A stretch of DNA of 64,000 nt, from contig NZ_JALGRP010000009.1 in the NCBI RefSeq assembly GCF_022815605.1, positions 62,001 through 126,000 of the forward strand, read 5' to 3'. Origin of the DNA: Microbacterium sp. VKM Ac-2923. GTDB taxonomy: Bacteria; Actinomycetota; Actinomycetes; Actinomycetales; Microbacteriaceae. Numbering within the stretch: position 1 is the stretch's first letter; each line of letters begins with the position of its first letter. Below, one piece after another: positions 1 through 8,446 of the stretch. The notes below the pieces were generated by a model that was not told the origin of the DNA, did not search any database, and saw nothing but the letters and a program-made list of their open reading frames with translations. Both the position numbers and the translations under genes were made by a program.

Positions 1-1
1 G

Positions 2-160
2 ACGAACGACCTGTCGCTGTACGAGGAGGACGGGGCGACCCTGGTGACGCTGCTCATCGAGTATCCGGATGCCGCGACCCGCGACATGGTCCTGGCCACC
101 GGCATGGTCGACGGCATGGAGAAGAGCTTCGAGCGTCTGGAGCGCGTCGTCCTGGCCTGA
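2..160 (+). CDS. C-terminal end of an AHSA1/SRPBCC-domain protein (partial)
   Basis: The window opens inside a gene; frame 2 is open to a TGA at 158-160. The visible 52 residues contain TLVTLLIEYPDAATRD and end in a helix with GMVDGMEKSFERLE. This is the usual last strand and long C-terminal helix of AHSA1-like (SRPBCC, Bet v 1 fold) proteins, which bind hydrophobic ligands. The start lies outside the window, so length and role cannot be judged. The family call rests only on this C-terminal pattern. Confidence 0.65.
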   Translation, partial: TNDLSLYEEDGATLVTLLIEYPDAATRDMVLATGMVDGMEKSFERLERVVLA

Positions 161-164
161 GCGG

Positions 165-196
165 GGGATGCCGCGGCCTCGGGGCCGCGGCATCCC
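165..196 (+). terminator. Strong hairpin after the AHSA1-like gene
   Basis: A perfect 14-bp stem (165-178 pairing with 183-196, GGGATGCCGCGGCC on the left arm) with a 4-nt loop begins 5 bp after the stop at 160. There is no T-run, as is common in high-GC actinobacteria. It is likely an intrinsic terminator for the upstream gene, and could also act on fdhA, which converges on it. Confidence 0.7.
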
Positions 197-220
197 GCTC
201 TCGAACGGGCCCATGCCGAA

Positions 221-289
221 GCTCGCAGTTGCGCGCGATGCTCGCAGACCCGGCGGGGAGATCTGCGAGCATCGCGCCGTTCTGCGAGC
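221..289. repeat. 69-bp imperfect palindrome between convergent genes
   Basis: Arms 221-248 and 262-289 are inverted copies with four mismatches. The inner 16 bp (233-248 with 262-277) pair perfectly around a 13-nt loop. GCTCGCAG occurs twice in each arm, so the arm is itself a nested repeat. It lies between the AHSA1-like gene terminator and the fdhA stop at 303. It may terminate fdhA, or be a mobile palindromic repeat. Confidence 0.7.
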
Positions 290-302
290 TCCGGCGTGAG
301 CG

Positions 303-1520
303 TCAGCTCGTGATGTACCCGTTCGGGTTCAGCACGTACTTGCGCGGTGCGCCCTTGTCGAAGTCGGCGTAGCCCTGCGGGGCGTCGTCGAGGCTGATGG
401 GGGTGGCGTCGACCGCCTTCGCGATCTGCACCTTGTCGTGCAGGATCGCCATCATCAGCTGCCGGTTGTATTTCATCACCGGGCACTGACCGGTCGTGAA
501 CGACAGCGACTTCGCCCAGCCGAGACCGAGTCGCAGCGACAGCGACCCGACCTTCGCGGCTTCGTCGACGCCGCCGGGGTCCCCCGTGACGTACAGACCC
601 GGGATGCCGACCCCGCCGCCCGCCGCGGTCACCGTGAACAGCGAGTTGAGGACGGTCGCCGGGGCTTCGTGGCCCGCATCGGCCCCGTGACCGCGTGCCT
701 CGAAACCGACCGCGTCGACCGCGGCATCCACTTCGGGGACGCCGAGGATCTGCTCGATCTGCTCTCCCGGGTCGCCCTTCGACACGTCGACGCTCTCGAA
801 CCCGAGCGAGCGCACCTGCGCCAGGCGCTCCGGATTGAGGTCGCCGACGAGCACCGCGGCCGCACCCAGCAGCTGCGCGCCGACGGCTGCGGCGATGCCC
901 ACGGGTCCTGCCCCGGCGATGTACACCGTCGATCCGGGACGGACGCCCGCGGTGTACGCGCCGTGGAAGCCCGTGGGGAAGATGTCGGACAGCATCGTGA
1001 GGTCGAGGATCTTCTCGAGCGCCTGCTCGCGGTCGGGGAAGACCAGCAGGTTCCAGTCCGCGTAGGGCACGAGCACGTACTCGGCCTGACCACCGACCCA
1101 GCCGCCCATGTCGACGTACCCGTAGGCGCTGCCGGGGCGGTCGGGGTTCACGTTCAGGCAGATGCCGGTCTTGCCCTCCTTGCAGTTGCGACAGCGGCCG
1201 CACGCGATGTTGAAGGGGACCGAGACGATGTCGCCGACCTTGACGAACTCGACGTCGGGTCCGACCTCGACGACCTCGCCGGTGATCTCGTGACCCAGCA
1301 CGAGACCCGCGGGGGCGGTGGTGCGTCCGCGCACCATGTGCTGGTCGGAGCCGCAGATGTTCGTGGAGACGGTGCGCAGGATCGCGCCGTGGGGGACCTT
1401 TCGGCCCACGTTCGCCGGGTTCACACCCGGCCCGTCCTTCAGCTCGAACTCGGGATAGTCGATGTCGATGACCTCGACGACTCCGGGCTCCTTGTACGCG
1501 ACTGCTCTGTTTCCTGACAT
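303..1520 (-). CDS. fdhA: Glutathione-independent formaldehyde dehydrogenase
   Basis: A 405-residue zinc-dependent medium-chain dehydrogenase. Visible features are the catalytic zinc ligand Cys56 (TNICGSDQH), the H77-E78 pair (LGHEI), structural zinc cysteines at 107, 110, 113 and 121, and a Rossmann glycine motif (AGAGPVG). The long insertions (YGYVDMGGWVGGQAEY and the loop after QILGVPEVDAAVDAVG) are typical of the Pseudomonas putida FdhA type, which keeps NAD bound and oxidises formaldehyde to formate. The ATG at 1520 was chosen over longer frames because GGAGAGGA lies just upstream and the protein then starts like the family (MSGNRAVAYKEPG). It appears to be transcribed alone. Confidence 0.9.
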   Translation of the reverse strand: MSGNRAVAYKEPGVVEVIDIDYPEFELKDGPGVNPANVGRKVPHGAILRTVSTNICGSDQHMVRGRTTAPAGLVLGHEITGEVVEVGPDVEFVKVGDIVSVPFNIACGRCRNCKEGKTGICLNVNPDRPGSAYGYVDMGGWVGGQAEYVLVPYADWNLLVFPDREQALEKILDLTMLSDIFPTGFHGAYTAGVRPGSTVYIAGAGPVGIAAAVGAQLLGAAAVLVGDLNPERLAQVRSLGFESVDVSKGDPGEQIEQILGVPEVDAAVDAVGFEARGHGADAGHEAPATVLNSLFTVTAAGGGVGIPGLYVTGDPGGVDEAAKVGSLSLRLGLGWAKSLSFTTGQCPVMKYNRQLMMAILHDKVQIAKAVDATPISLDDAPQGYADFDKGAPRKYVLNPNGYITS

Positions 1521-1706
1521 CTTCGTCCTCTCCAGCCGGTCGCCCGACCGATCGTGTCGTGCAGGCGGGATCCGAGGATCCCCGGCCGCGCGGCATCCGG
1601 TGGGGTGTGCCGGCGCGGCGTATGCCTTCACACAACGCCGAGGCCGGGCGTCGGACAAGACGGGTGCGGCTTCCGGCGGCGAGGCGTAGGGTTCAGGCCC
1701 GGAGTG

Positions 1707-2150
1707 TCAGGCTCCGGGGGCCGCCCGCCGCACGAGTTCGCGGATCGTCTTCTCGACCTCGGGCGTGACCTCGACCACCGCGTACGACACCGGCCACATC
1801 GGGCCGTCATCGAGCTGCGCCGTGTCATCGAAGCTCACCGTGCCGTAGCGGGTCTTGAACTTGGATGCCGGCTGGTAGAACACGACGACCTTGCCGTCTT
1901 TCGCGTAGGCCGGGAAGCCGTAGAACGTCTTCGGCGTCAGATGCGGAGCCTCGGCGAGCACGATGACGTGCAGCCGCTCCGCGACCGCGCGGTCGACGCC
2001 GTCGAGCTTGTCGATGGCCTCGACGCAGGCCTCGTTCTCCTTCTGGAGCTTCGCCGCGCCCTTCAGACCCTTCATGGCCTTGAGTTCTTCGGCGCGCTGT
2101 TTCATCGCCGCGCGCTCCTCATCGGTGAATCCCGCTCCACCTGCCGCCAT
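1707..2150 (-). CDS. DUF1801 (YdhG-like) small protein
   Basis: A 147-residue protein with a charged helical N-terminus (FTDEERAAMKQRAEELKAMKG) followed by the DUF1801 signature: a short helix, LTPKTFYGFPAYAKDGKVVVFYQPASKFKTR in pieces, and a final helix TPEVEKTIRELV. Family members have been called iron chaperones on weak evidence; no specific role can be assigned here. The start at 2150 (MAAGGAGFTDEER) is preferred to 2210 because AGAGAGGACGG precedes it. The long repeat array lies immediately upstream. Confidence 0.75.
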   Translation of the reverse strand: MAAGGAGFTDEERAAMKQRAEELKAMKGLKGAAKLQKENEACVEAIDKLDGVDRAVAERLHVIVLAEAPHLTPKTFYGFPAYAKDGKVVVFYQPASKFKTRYGTVSFDDTAQLDDGPMWPVSYAVVEVTPEVEKTIRELVRRAAPGA

Positions 2151-2281
2151 GGCATCCGTCCTCTCGTCTCTCCGCAGGGTAGCGCCGGTCGCGGCGGGAG
2201 GGGAGGGCACCGTCAGCGATGCGTGGGTGTTCGTCGCGGCGAGGCGCCGTCGGCTGGGGTCGCGGCGCCTGGGGTCGCGGT

Positions 2282-2779
2282 GGCGTTGTGCGCAGTGTCA
2301 GTGATTCGCGCGGGGTCAGCTGGTTCGGGGCGGTTGGGGCTGAGGTGGTGCGGATTGCTGAGGTCGCGGCGCCTGGGGTCGCGGTGGCGTTGTGCGCGGT
2401 GTCAGTGCTTCGCGCGGGGTCGGCTGGTTCGGGGCGGTTCGGGCTGAGGTTGTGCGGATCGCTGAGGTTGCGCGTGTTGGGTCGGGCGGAGTTGTGCGCA
2501 GTGTCAGTGATTCGCGCTGGGTCAGCTGGTTCGGGGCGGTTCGGGCTGAGGTGGTGCGGATCGCTGAGGTTGCGCGTGTTGGGTCGGGCGGAGTTGTGCG
2601 CAGTGTCAGTGATTCGCGCTGGGTCAGCTGCTGCGGGGCTGTTCGGGCTGAGGGTGTGCGGATCGCTGAGGTCGTGGCGCGTGGGGCGCGGCGGCGTTGT
2701 GCGCGGTGTCAGTGATTCGCGCGGGGTCAGCTGGTTCGGGGCGGTTCGGGCTGAGGTGGTGCGGATCGCTGAGGTTGCT
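2282..2779. repeat. Five-copy ~102-bp tandem repeat array
   Basis: Units begin at 2282, 2386, 2488, 2590 and 2693 (periods 104, 102, 102 and 103 bp; the last is cut at about 2779). Each contains the words GTGTCAGTGATTCGCGC, GGTCAGCTGGTTCGGGGC and GTGCGGATCGCTGAGGT, with scattered substitutions. Units 2 and 3 are nearly identical, so recent tandem duplication is likely. A partial unit lies at 2245-2281. Frames through it are open only because it is GC-rich; there is no ribosome site. The array fills the 722-bp gap between sufU and the DUF1801 gene, and nothing else was seen in that gap. Confidence 0.85.
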
Positions 2780-2872
2780 CACGGCGAGCCCGTCCGCCAT
2801 GGCGGGCGCCGCGGGCACGCCACGCCACGCCACGCCCCACACCCCCCACGCCACGGCCCAGGCGACGGCTTC

Positions 2873-3334
2873 TCAGGCCTGCCGCAGCCCCTCTTCGAGC
2901 GCTACCCAGGCGAGCATCGCGCACTTCACGCGGGCGGTGTACTTCGACACCCCCGACAGGGCGGCGGCGTCGCCGAAGGTCTCCTCGTCGAGCGGGATCT
3001 TGCCGCGTGAGCGCAGCGCCTCGCGGAACTGCGCGATCAGGGCGTCGGCGTCGGCGGTCGGCATCCCGTTGTCTCCGCCGTCCTCCTGCAGCAGGGCGAC
3101 GAGCATGGATGCCGACGACTGCGAGATCGAGCACCCCGCGCCCTCCCAGGTGACGGATGCCACGCGGTCGCCCTCGTCGGACAGCTCGACGCGCAATGTG
3201 ATCTCGTCGCCGCAGATCGGGTTGCGCTGGTGCACGGTGGCGCTGCGGGCGCCGGGCTCGGTCAGGCCGAAGCCGCGGCGGTTCTTCGCGTGGTCGAGGA
3301 TGAGCTCCTGGTACAGGGATTCGAGCCCGCTCAT
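2873..3334 (-). CDS. sufU: Iron-sulfur cluster scaffold/sulfur-transfer protein SufU
   Basis: A 153-residue SufU/IscU-type protein. Zinc or cluster ligands are visible as C41-x-D43 (NPICGDEI), C68 (GAGCSIS) and C138 (VKCAML), with the 18-20 residue insertion typical of SufU between them. SufU accepts persulfide sulfur from SufS in Gram-positive bacteria. The ATG at 3332-3334 overlaps the sufS stop by 4 bp (ATGA), so the two are translationally coupled. Only sufSU is here; no sufBCD adjoins. Confidence 0.92.
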   Translation of the reverse strand: MSGLESLYQELILDHAKNRRGFGLTEPGARSATVHQRNPICGDEITLRVELSDEGDRVASVTWEGAGCSISQSSASMLVALLQEDGGDNGMPTADADALIAQFREALRSRGKIPLDEETFGDAAALSGVSKYTARVKCAMLAWVALEEGLRQA

Positions 3335-4593
3335 GCGCGTGCTCCCGTCGAGTTGGCGCCGACCCCGAAGAATCCGCGAACGCCCGAGACGGCGTCGAGG
3401 AACGTGTCGATCTCCTCTTCGGTCGTGTGGATGGCGGCGCTGGCGCGCACAGATGCGGTCAGGCCGTAGCGGCGGTGCAGCGGCTGTGCGCAGTGGTGTC
3501 CGACGCGGACGGCGACGCCCCGGCTGTCGAGGAACTGGCCCACGTCGTGCGCGTGCACCCCGTCGACCGCGAAGGCCTGCAGGGCGATGCGCTCGGCGGC
3601 ATCCGTGTCTCCGAGCAGGCGGATGCCGTCGATCGAGCGGAGTCCGTCGCGCAGGCGGCGCTCCAGCACCGCCTCGTGCGCGCGGGCGGCGGGCAGGTCG
3701 TGCGCGCTCAGCCAGCGGACGGCGGCGGCCAGGCCGACCGCTTGCGACACCGGCTGCGTGCCCGCCTCGAAGCGCTGCGGGGGCGGGAGGTATTCGGCCC
3801 TGTCGAGGGTGACCGTGGTGATCATCGATCCGCCGGTGGTGAACGGCGGGAGCCCCTCGAGCACCTCGTCGCGTCCCCAGAGCGCGCCGATGCCGTAGGG
3901 GCCGTGGATCTTGTGACCCGAGAACACGGCGAGGTCGACCCCGGATGCCGGCAGGTCGAGCGCCAGATGGGGAGCCGACTGGCACGCGTCGAGCACCGTC
4001 AGTGCGCCGACGGCCCGGGACAGGGTCACGAGCTTGGCGACGGGGTTCACGATGCCGAGCACGTTCGAGACGTGCGGGAACGCGACCACCTTCGTGCGTT
4101 CGCCGATGAGATCGGCCGCGGCGTGCAGATCGAGCATGCCGTCGTCGAGCACCGGGATGTGGCGCAGGCGCGCGCCCGTGCGGGCGGCGAGCTCCTGCCA
4201 GGGGATGAGGTTGGCGTGGTGCTCGGCCTCGGTGACGACGATCTCGTCGCCCTCGCGCAGGCGCCCGGCGTAGCCGAGGGAACCGGCGACGAGATTCAGG
4301 CCGGCGGTGGCGCCCGAGGTCCACACGAGCTGCTCGGGTTCGGCGCCGACGAACTCGGCGACCGTGACGCGGGCGTCTTCGAACAGCTCGGTCGCCTCGG
4401 CGGCGAGCGTGTGCGCGCCGCGGTGCACGGCCGAATTCGCGTGTTCGAGGAAGTCGCGTTCGGCGTCGAGCACGGCGCGCGGCTTCTGGCTCGTCGCGCC
4501 GGAGTCGAGATAGACGAGCGGGTGGCCGTCGATCTCGGTCTCGAGGATCGGGAAGTCGGCGCGCGCGGCGTCGACGTCGAAGGGGAGAGTCAC
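3331..4593 (-). CDS. sufS: Cysteine desulfurase SufS
   Basis: A 420-residue class V, PLP-dependent group II cysteine desulfurase that supplies persulfide sulfur for Fe-S cluster assembly. The PLP lysine is K228 in SGHKIHGP, H125/H126 (EAEHHAN) stack on the cofactor, and the catalytic cysteine is C368 in RVGHHCAQP. The N-terminus (FPILETEIDGHPLVYLDSGATSQKP) is canonical, and length is usual for the family (about 400-420). It is first in a two-gene operon with sufU; no other gene precedes it closely (nagA ends 128 bp upstream). Confidence 0.95.
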   Translation of the reverse strand: MTLPFDVDAARADFPILETEIDGHPLVYLDSGATSQKPRAVLDAERDFLEHANSAVHRGAHTLAAEATELFEDARVTVAEFVGAEPEQLVWTSGATAGLNLVAGSLGYAGRLREGDEIVVTEAEHHANLIPWQELAARTGARLRHIPVLDDGMLDLHAAADLIGERTKVVAFPHVSNVLGIVNPVAKLVTLSRAVGALTVLDACQSAPHLALDLPASGVDLAVFSGHKIHGPYGIGALWGRDEVLEGLPPFTTGGSMITTVTLDRAEYLPPPQRFEAGTQPVSQAVGLAAAVRWLSAHDLPAARAHEAVLERRLRDGLRSIDGIRLLGDTDAAERIALQAFAVDGVHAHDVGQFLDSRGVAVRVGHHCAQPLHRRYGLTASVRASAAIHTTEEEIDTFLDAVSGVRGFFGVGANSTGARA

Positions 4594-4721
4594 CGTTCCA
4601 GGCTACGGCGCGCCCGGCCGGTACGGGTCCGGTCGGGCGCCGGGGCGAGCACCGGACCCGGCGCTCAGGGCTCGTGAGTGTCGCCCGCGCCGACGACGAG
4701 GACGTCCGGGACCGATGACGA

Positions 4722-5624
4722 TCAGACGGCGGCGAGCAGTCGCGCCGGCACCGTCGAGGCCGCGGCGTGAGCGAGGTCGTGGGGAACGCCCGCGGCCGTC
4801 GCCACCTCGATCGCGCGCTCCATCGTCAGGGTGGAGCCCGCGAGGGTGTCGGTGCCCGCGAGGACGGGGCGTCCGTCGTGCACCTCGACCCCGAGACCGC
4901 CGAGGCGGTACGCGCCGTCGCCCAATCCCGTCGCCGACATCGCGTCCGTCACGAGCGCGACGCGGCCCGTGGCAGCGGCGAACAGCGTACGGATGACGAC
5001 GGGGTGCACGTGGACGCCGTCGGCGATCACCTCCAGCACGACGTGGTCGCGTGCCAGCGCGGCACCGACCGGGCCGGGAGCGCGGTGGCCGAGACCCGGC
5101 ATCGCGTTGAACGCATGCGTGAGCAGCCGCGCACCCCGGTCGAACGCCGCGGCGGCGGTGTCATGGTCGGCCTGCGTGTGTCCCACCGCGACGATGACTC
5201 CGGCCGACACGAGGGTGTCGATGGCATCGGTCGCCCCGGGGAGTTCGGGCGCGATCGTGATCTGACGGAGGGTGCCGTCAGCCGCCGACAACAGACGATC
5301 GATCGCCTCCGCAGTGGGGGCGACGAGGGCGTGCGGATCGTGCGCGCCCCGGCGCGAGTCGGCGAGGAACGGCCCCTCCAGGTGCACTCCCGCGACTCCC
5401 GGGAGCGAGGGGATCACCTCCCGGAGCTCGCGCAGACGCTTCTCGAGGCGATCGATCGGCGCGCTCACCAGGCTGAGCAGCAGGGTCGACGTCCCGTGGG
5501 CGCGGTGGAACGCGACCGCGGCCTCGACGCCCTCGAGGTCGGCGTCGTCGAACGCGTGCCCGAGCGCGCCGTGGCAGTGCAGGTCGACGACCTCGAACGC
5601 GGCGGGACGTGCCGGGGTGTTCAT
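4722..5624 (-). CDS. nagA: N-acetylglucosamine-6-phosphate deacetylase (short form)
   Basis: A 300-residue amidohydrolase removing acetate from GlcNAc-6-P. Metal and active-site residues are present: H16/H18 (DLHCHG), E83 (HLEGPF), H149 (VGHTQA), H170 (LTHAFNAM) and D227 (LVTDAMSATG). It is about 80 residues shorter than usual NagA, lacking the N-terminal beta-sandwich strand set and the C-terminal tail after NPARLL-like residues; the barrel core is complete. The start at 5624 is chosen for the upstream GAGGAGC. It is last in the minus-strand operon FucD-AKR-FucU-NagA, tying GlcNAc to fucose use. Confidence 0.85.
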   Translation of the reverse strand: MNTPARPAAFEVVDLHCHGALGHAFDDADLEGVEAAVAFHRAHGTSTLLLSLVSAPIDRLEKRLRELREVIPSLPGVAGVHLEGPFLADSRRGAHDPHALVAPTAEAIDRLLSAADGTLRQITIAPELPGATDAIDTLVSAGVIVAVGHTQADHDTAAAAFDRGARLLTHAFNAMPGLGHRAPGPVGAALARDHVVLEVIADGVHVHPVVIRTLFAAATGRVALVTDAMSATGLGDGAYRLGGLGVEVHDGRPVLAGTDTLAGSTLTMERAIEVATAAGVPHDLAHAAASTVPARLLAAV

Positions 5625-5665
5625 GGGTGGTGCTCCTCGGTGGGCCATCGGTGCGTGCGCCGGGG

Positions 5666-6076
5666 TCAGCCGGAGACGACGCCCTTGCGCAGGAGGGCGT
5701 TGGCGTAGATCCGCGTCTCGCCCGTGCGCACGATCAGGTAGGCGGCGCGGGCGACGTCGTAGTAGGCGAAGCGTTCGACGAAGCGCGTGCCCTCCGCGCC
5801 CACGGCGGCGGCCTCGATGAGCTCTCGCTGCACGTCGAGGACGGTGCCGTCGGCTGATCGCATGAGGTCGAGAGCCGGCGCGTCGTCGGCGGGGATGACA
5901 CTGCGGATCGCGGCGAGCACCTCGGGCGATGTGGTGCCCGGCAGATCGATGACCCGCGCGCCGACGGCGAAGGCGGGGAAGTGGGCGTCGGCGACGACGA
6001 CCGCGTCGGAGTGGCCCATCCGGTCGAGATGCAACAGCATCTCGCCGGTCAGCAGGGGATGGATACCGGACAGCAT
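5666..6076 (-). CDS. fucU: RbsD/FucU-family L-fucose mutarotase
   Basis: A 136-residue protein that interconverts fucose anomers. The family signature is visible: LTGEMLLHLDRMGHSDAVVVADAHFP in pieces, with the catalytic histidine H22 in GHSD and D30, and a C-terminal FAYYDVARAAYLIVRTGE segment giving the conserved Tyr. The context, between an aldo/keto reductase and nagA in a fucose operon, favours FucU over ribose RbsD. It lies 26 bp after the reductase gene and 41 bp before nagA. Confidence 0.9.
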   Translation of the reverse strand: MLSGIHPLLTGEMLLHLDRMGHSDAVVVADAHFPAFAVGARVIDLPGTTSPEVLAAIRSVIPADDAPALDLMRSADGTVLDVQRELIEAAAVGAEGTRFVERFAYYDVARAAYLIVRTGETRIYANALLRKGVVSG

Positions 6077-6102
6077 GGGCGGCCTTCCTGGTCGTCGAGG
6101 GG

Positions 6103-7071
6103 TCAGGGGATCAGTCGTGCGCGGGTGAGATCGTCCCAGAACTGCGCGGGAACCTCCGCCCGCCAGGAGTCGGCATTCTGCGCGAGCTGTGCGGGGCGGC
6201 TCCCGCCGATCACCACCGTCGTGACGAGCGGTTCGCGCGCGACGAAGGCGAGGGCTGCGACGGGAAGCGGTACTCCGTGCGCCCGACAGACCTCGAGGAT
6301 CCGTTCGAGCCGGGTCCACACGGCATCCGGGACCCCGCCGTACTCGTACCGGGCGTCTCGGGAGGGCGTCTCGCTGGCGAGGAGGCCCGAGTTGAAGACG
6401 GATGCCGCCACGATCGTCGTGCCCCGCGCGCGGCAAGCGGGGAGGACCTCGGCCGAGGCCGGCTGCTCGAGCAGGGTGTACCTCCCCGCGACCATCACCT
6501 CGTCGAGCGTGGCGCTGCTCACCGCGGCGGCGAGGGCGGCGGCATCCATCGATCCGACGCCGATGCGGTCGACCTGGCCCTCGGCGCGAAGGGATTCGAG
6601 CGCAGGCAGCGCCTCGGCCAGCGCCTGGGGCAGATCGTGCTTCTCGGGATCGTGCAGGTAGAGCGTGTCGATGTGCTCCAGTCCCAACCGTTCCCGCGAC
6701 TCGTCGAGGCTGGCGGCGATGCCGGCCGCGGAGAAGTCCCACACCCGTCGCAGGTCGGTGCGCACGTGGAAGGCGTTGTCGAGATCGAGTCCCCCCTCGT
6801 CGTCGGGGTTCGGCCGGAGGAGGCGCCCCACCTTGGTGGACACGGTGAACTGGTCGCGCGGTTTGTCGCGCAGGAACGCGCCGAGTCGTCGCTCGGACAG
6901 GCCCAGGCCGTAGTGCGGTGCCGTGTCGAAGGACCGGATGCCGGCATCCCAGGCCGCGTCGAGGACGGCGTGCGCCTCGGCATCGCTCAGGACGCGGTGC
7001 AGATTGCCGACGTTCGCCGCGCCGTAGGCGAGGACGGCGCCATCGCGCTCGGGGAGGTCAGACGGTGACAT
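6103..7071 (-). CDS. Aldo/keto reductase, probable L-fucose 1-dehydrogenase
   Basis: A 322-residue AKR. The catalytic tetrad is visible as Asp in SFDTAP, Tyr in [10 protein letters not shown], Lys in STKVGR and His in TLYLHDP. It resembles bacterial D-threo-aldose/L-fucose/L-galactose 1-dehydrogenases, which oxidise the sugar to the 1,5- or 1,4-lactone. The start overlaps the fuconate dehydratase stop by 14 bp, so they share an operon. In this locus it is the best candidate for the first oxidation of L-fucose; the SDR at 9301 could alternatively do this step. Confidence 0.82.
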   Translation of the reverse strand: MSPSDLPERDGAVLAYGAANVGNLHRVLSDAEAHAVLDAAWDAGIRSFDTAPHYGLGLSERRLGAFLRDKPRDQFTVSTKVGRLLRPNPDDEGGLDLDNAFHVRTDLRRVWDFSAAGIAASLDESRERLGLEHIDTLYLHDPEKHDLPQALAEALPALESLRAEGQVDRIGVGSMDAAALAAAVSSATLDEVMVAGRYTLLEQPASAEVLPACRARGTTIVAASVFNSGLLASETPSRDARYEYGGVPDAVWTRLERILEVCRAHGVPLPVAALAFVAREPLVTTVVIGGSRPAQLAQNADSWRAEVPAQFWDDLTRARLIP

Positions 7072-8344
7072 GGCTCCCCGTCCAGGTGTAGGCCTCGCGG
7101 CTCGCCGGCAGCATCTCCATGCCCGCTCCCGGCGCCGTGGGCGCGAGGTACGCGCCGTCGCCGATCACCACGGGGACGGTGAAGTGCTCGTGCAGGTGGT
7201 CCACGTACTCGATCATGCGCCCTTCGCGCTCACCGGAGACGGCGACGTAGTCGAACATCGACAGGTGCTGCACCGCCTCGCACAGTCCGACCCCACCGGC
7301 GTGCGGGCAGACGGGGACGCCGAACTTGGCGGCCAGCAGCAGGTTGGCGATGTTCTCGTTGACCCCGCCGACGCGCACGGCATCGATCTGCATGACACCG
7401 ATCGCCTCGGCCTGCAGCAACTGCTTGAAGATCACGCGGTTCTGCGCGTGCTCGCCGGTGGCCACGCGGATGGGGGCGACGCCCCGGGCGATCTCGGCGT
7501 GACCGAGCACGTCGTCGGGGCTGGTGGGTTCCTCGATCCACGCCGGCCCGAAGGGGGCGAGGGCGTTCACCCATTCGATCGCCTCGGCGACCTCCCATCG
7601 CTGGTTCGCGTCGATGGCGATCGGGAAGTCGGGGCCGCAGGTCTCGCGCGCGATGCGCAGCCGCCGCACGTCGTCGGCGAGGTCGGCGCCCACCTTGAGT
7701 TTGATCTGGCCGAAACCGTCGGCGATGGCCTCGCGGCACAGGCGCTCGAGCTTCTCGTCGGAGTACCCCAGCCACCCCGGCGAGGTCGTGTAGGCGGGAT
7801 AGCCGCTCTCGAGCAACCGCGCCTCGCGCTCGGCGCGCCCCGGCTCCGCACGGGTCAGGATGCCGAGGGCCTCGTCGGGAGTGAGCGCATTGGTCAGGTA
7901 GCGGAAGTCGACCAGCGCGACGATCTGCTCGGGCGTCATGCGCGCGAGCAGCTGCCACAGCGGCAGGCCGGCCCGCTTGGCCTTGATGTCCCACAGGGCG
8001 TTCACGACGGCGCCGATGGCCATGTGCATCACGCCCTTCTCGGGCCCCAGCCACCGCAGCTGCGAGTCGCCGACGAGCTCGCGCCACACGCCGCCCATGT
8101 CGTCGAGCAGCGGCTCCACCTCGCGGTCGACCAGGAACGGCGCGAGCGCGTCGATGGCCGCGACCTGGACGTCGTTGCCCCGTCCGATGGTGAAGACGAA
8201 CGCGTGGCCCTCGTCGTCGTCGGTCACGATGCGCACGTACGCCGCCGAGTAGTCGGGGTCGGGGTTCATGGCATCCGAGCCGTCGAGGCTCAACGAGGTG
8301 GGGAATCGGACGTCGGTCGTCTCGAGGGCGACGATGCGGCTCAT
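7058..8344 (-). CDS. L-fuconate dehydratase
   Basis: A 428-residue enolase-superfamily enzyme that dehydrates L-fuconate to 2-keto-3-deoxy-L-fuconate. It carries the KxK base motif K215-L-K217, metal ligands D245 (AIDANQ), E271 (WIEEPTSP) and E298 (TGEHAQNR), and H348 (CPHAGG). The N-terminal capping domain ([23 protein letters not shown] in pieces) and long length match L-fuconate dehydratases rather than mandelate racemase. It heads the minus-strand fucose operon and is divergent from the FAH hydrolase gene across a 102-bp promoter region. Confidence 0.92.
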   Translation of the reverse strand: MSRIVALETTDVRFPTSLSLDGSDAMNPDPDYSAAYVRIVTDDDEGHAFVFTIGRGNDVQVAAIDALAPFLVDREVEPLLDDMGGVWRELVGDSQLRWLGPEKGVMHMAIGAVVNALWDIKAKRAGLPLWQLLARMTPEQIVALVDFRYLTNALTPDEALGILTRAEPGRAEREARLLESGYPAYTTSPGWLGYSDEKLERLCREAIADGFGQIKLKVGADLADDVRRLRIARETCGPDFPIAIDANQRWEVAEAIEWVNALAPFGPAWIEEPTSPDDVLGHAEIARGVAPIRVATGEHAQNRVIFKQLLQAEAIGVMQIDAVRVGGVNENIANLLLAAKFGVPVCPHAGGVGLCEAVQHLSMFDYVAVSGEREGRMIEYVDHLHEHFTVPVVIGDGAYLAPTAPGAGMEMLPASREAYTWTGSHVTV

Positions 8345-8384
8345 GGTGCTCCTTCGGGCGGGGGCGGGGGCCAGTGCGGCGTAA

Positions 8385-8402
8385 ACATCCGATGTCTATA
8401 CT
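8385..8402. promoter_or_regulatory. Divergent fucose promoter with GntR-type operator
   Basis: ACATCCGATGT at 8385-8395 is a palindrome around one central base. It directly abuts a TATACT -10-like box at 8397-8402 for the rightward FAH gene. A near-copy (TCATCGGATGT) lies at 10985-10995 between the lactonase and gntR genes. The position between two divergent fucose operons, and the sharing with the regulator's own promoter, make it a good candidate binding site for the GntR protein. Confidence 0.6.
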
Positions 8403-8446
8403 GGCACACGCCGGCGGTGCATCGTCGGTCGAGACGAGGAGGACGC

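Noticed and set aside
2219..3010. Repetitive protein encoded on the plus strand of the 102-bp array
   Set aside because: Frames are open in several phases only because the repeat is GC-rich and its period is divisible by 3; there is no ribosome site, and the frame runs antisense into sufU.
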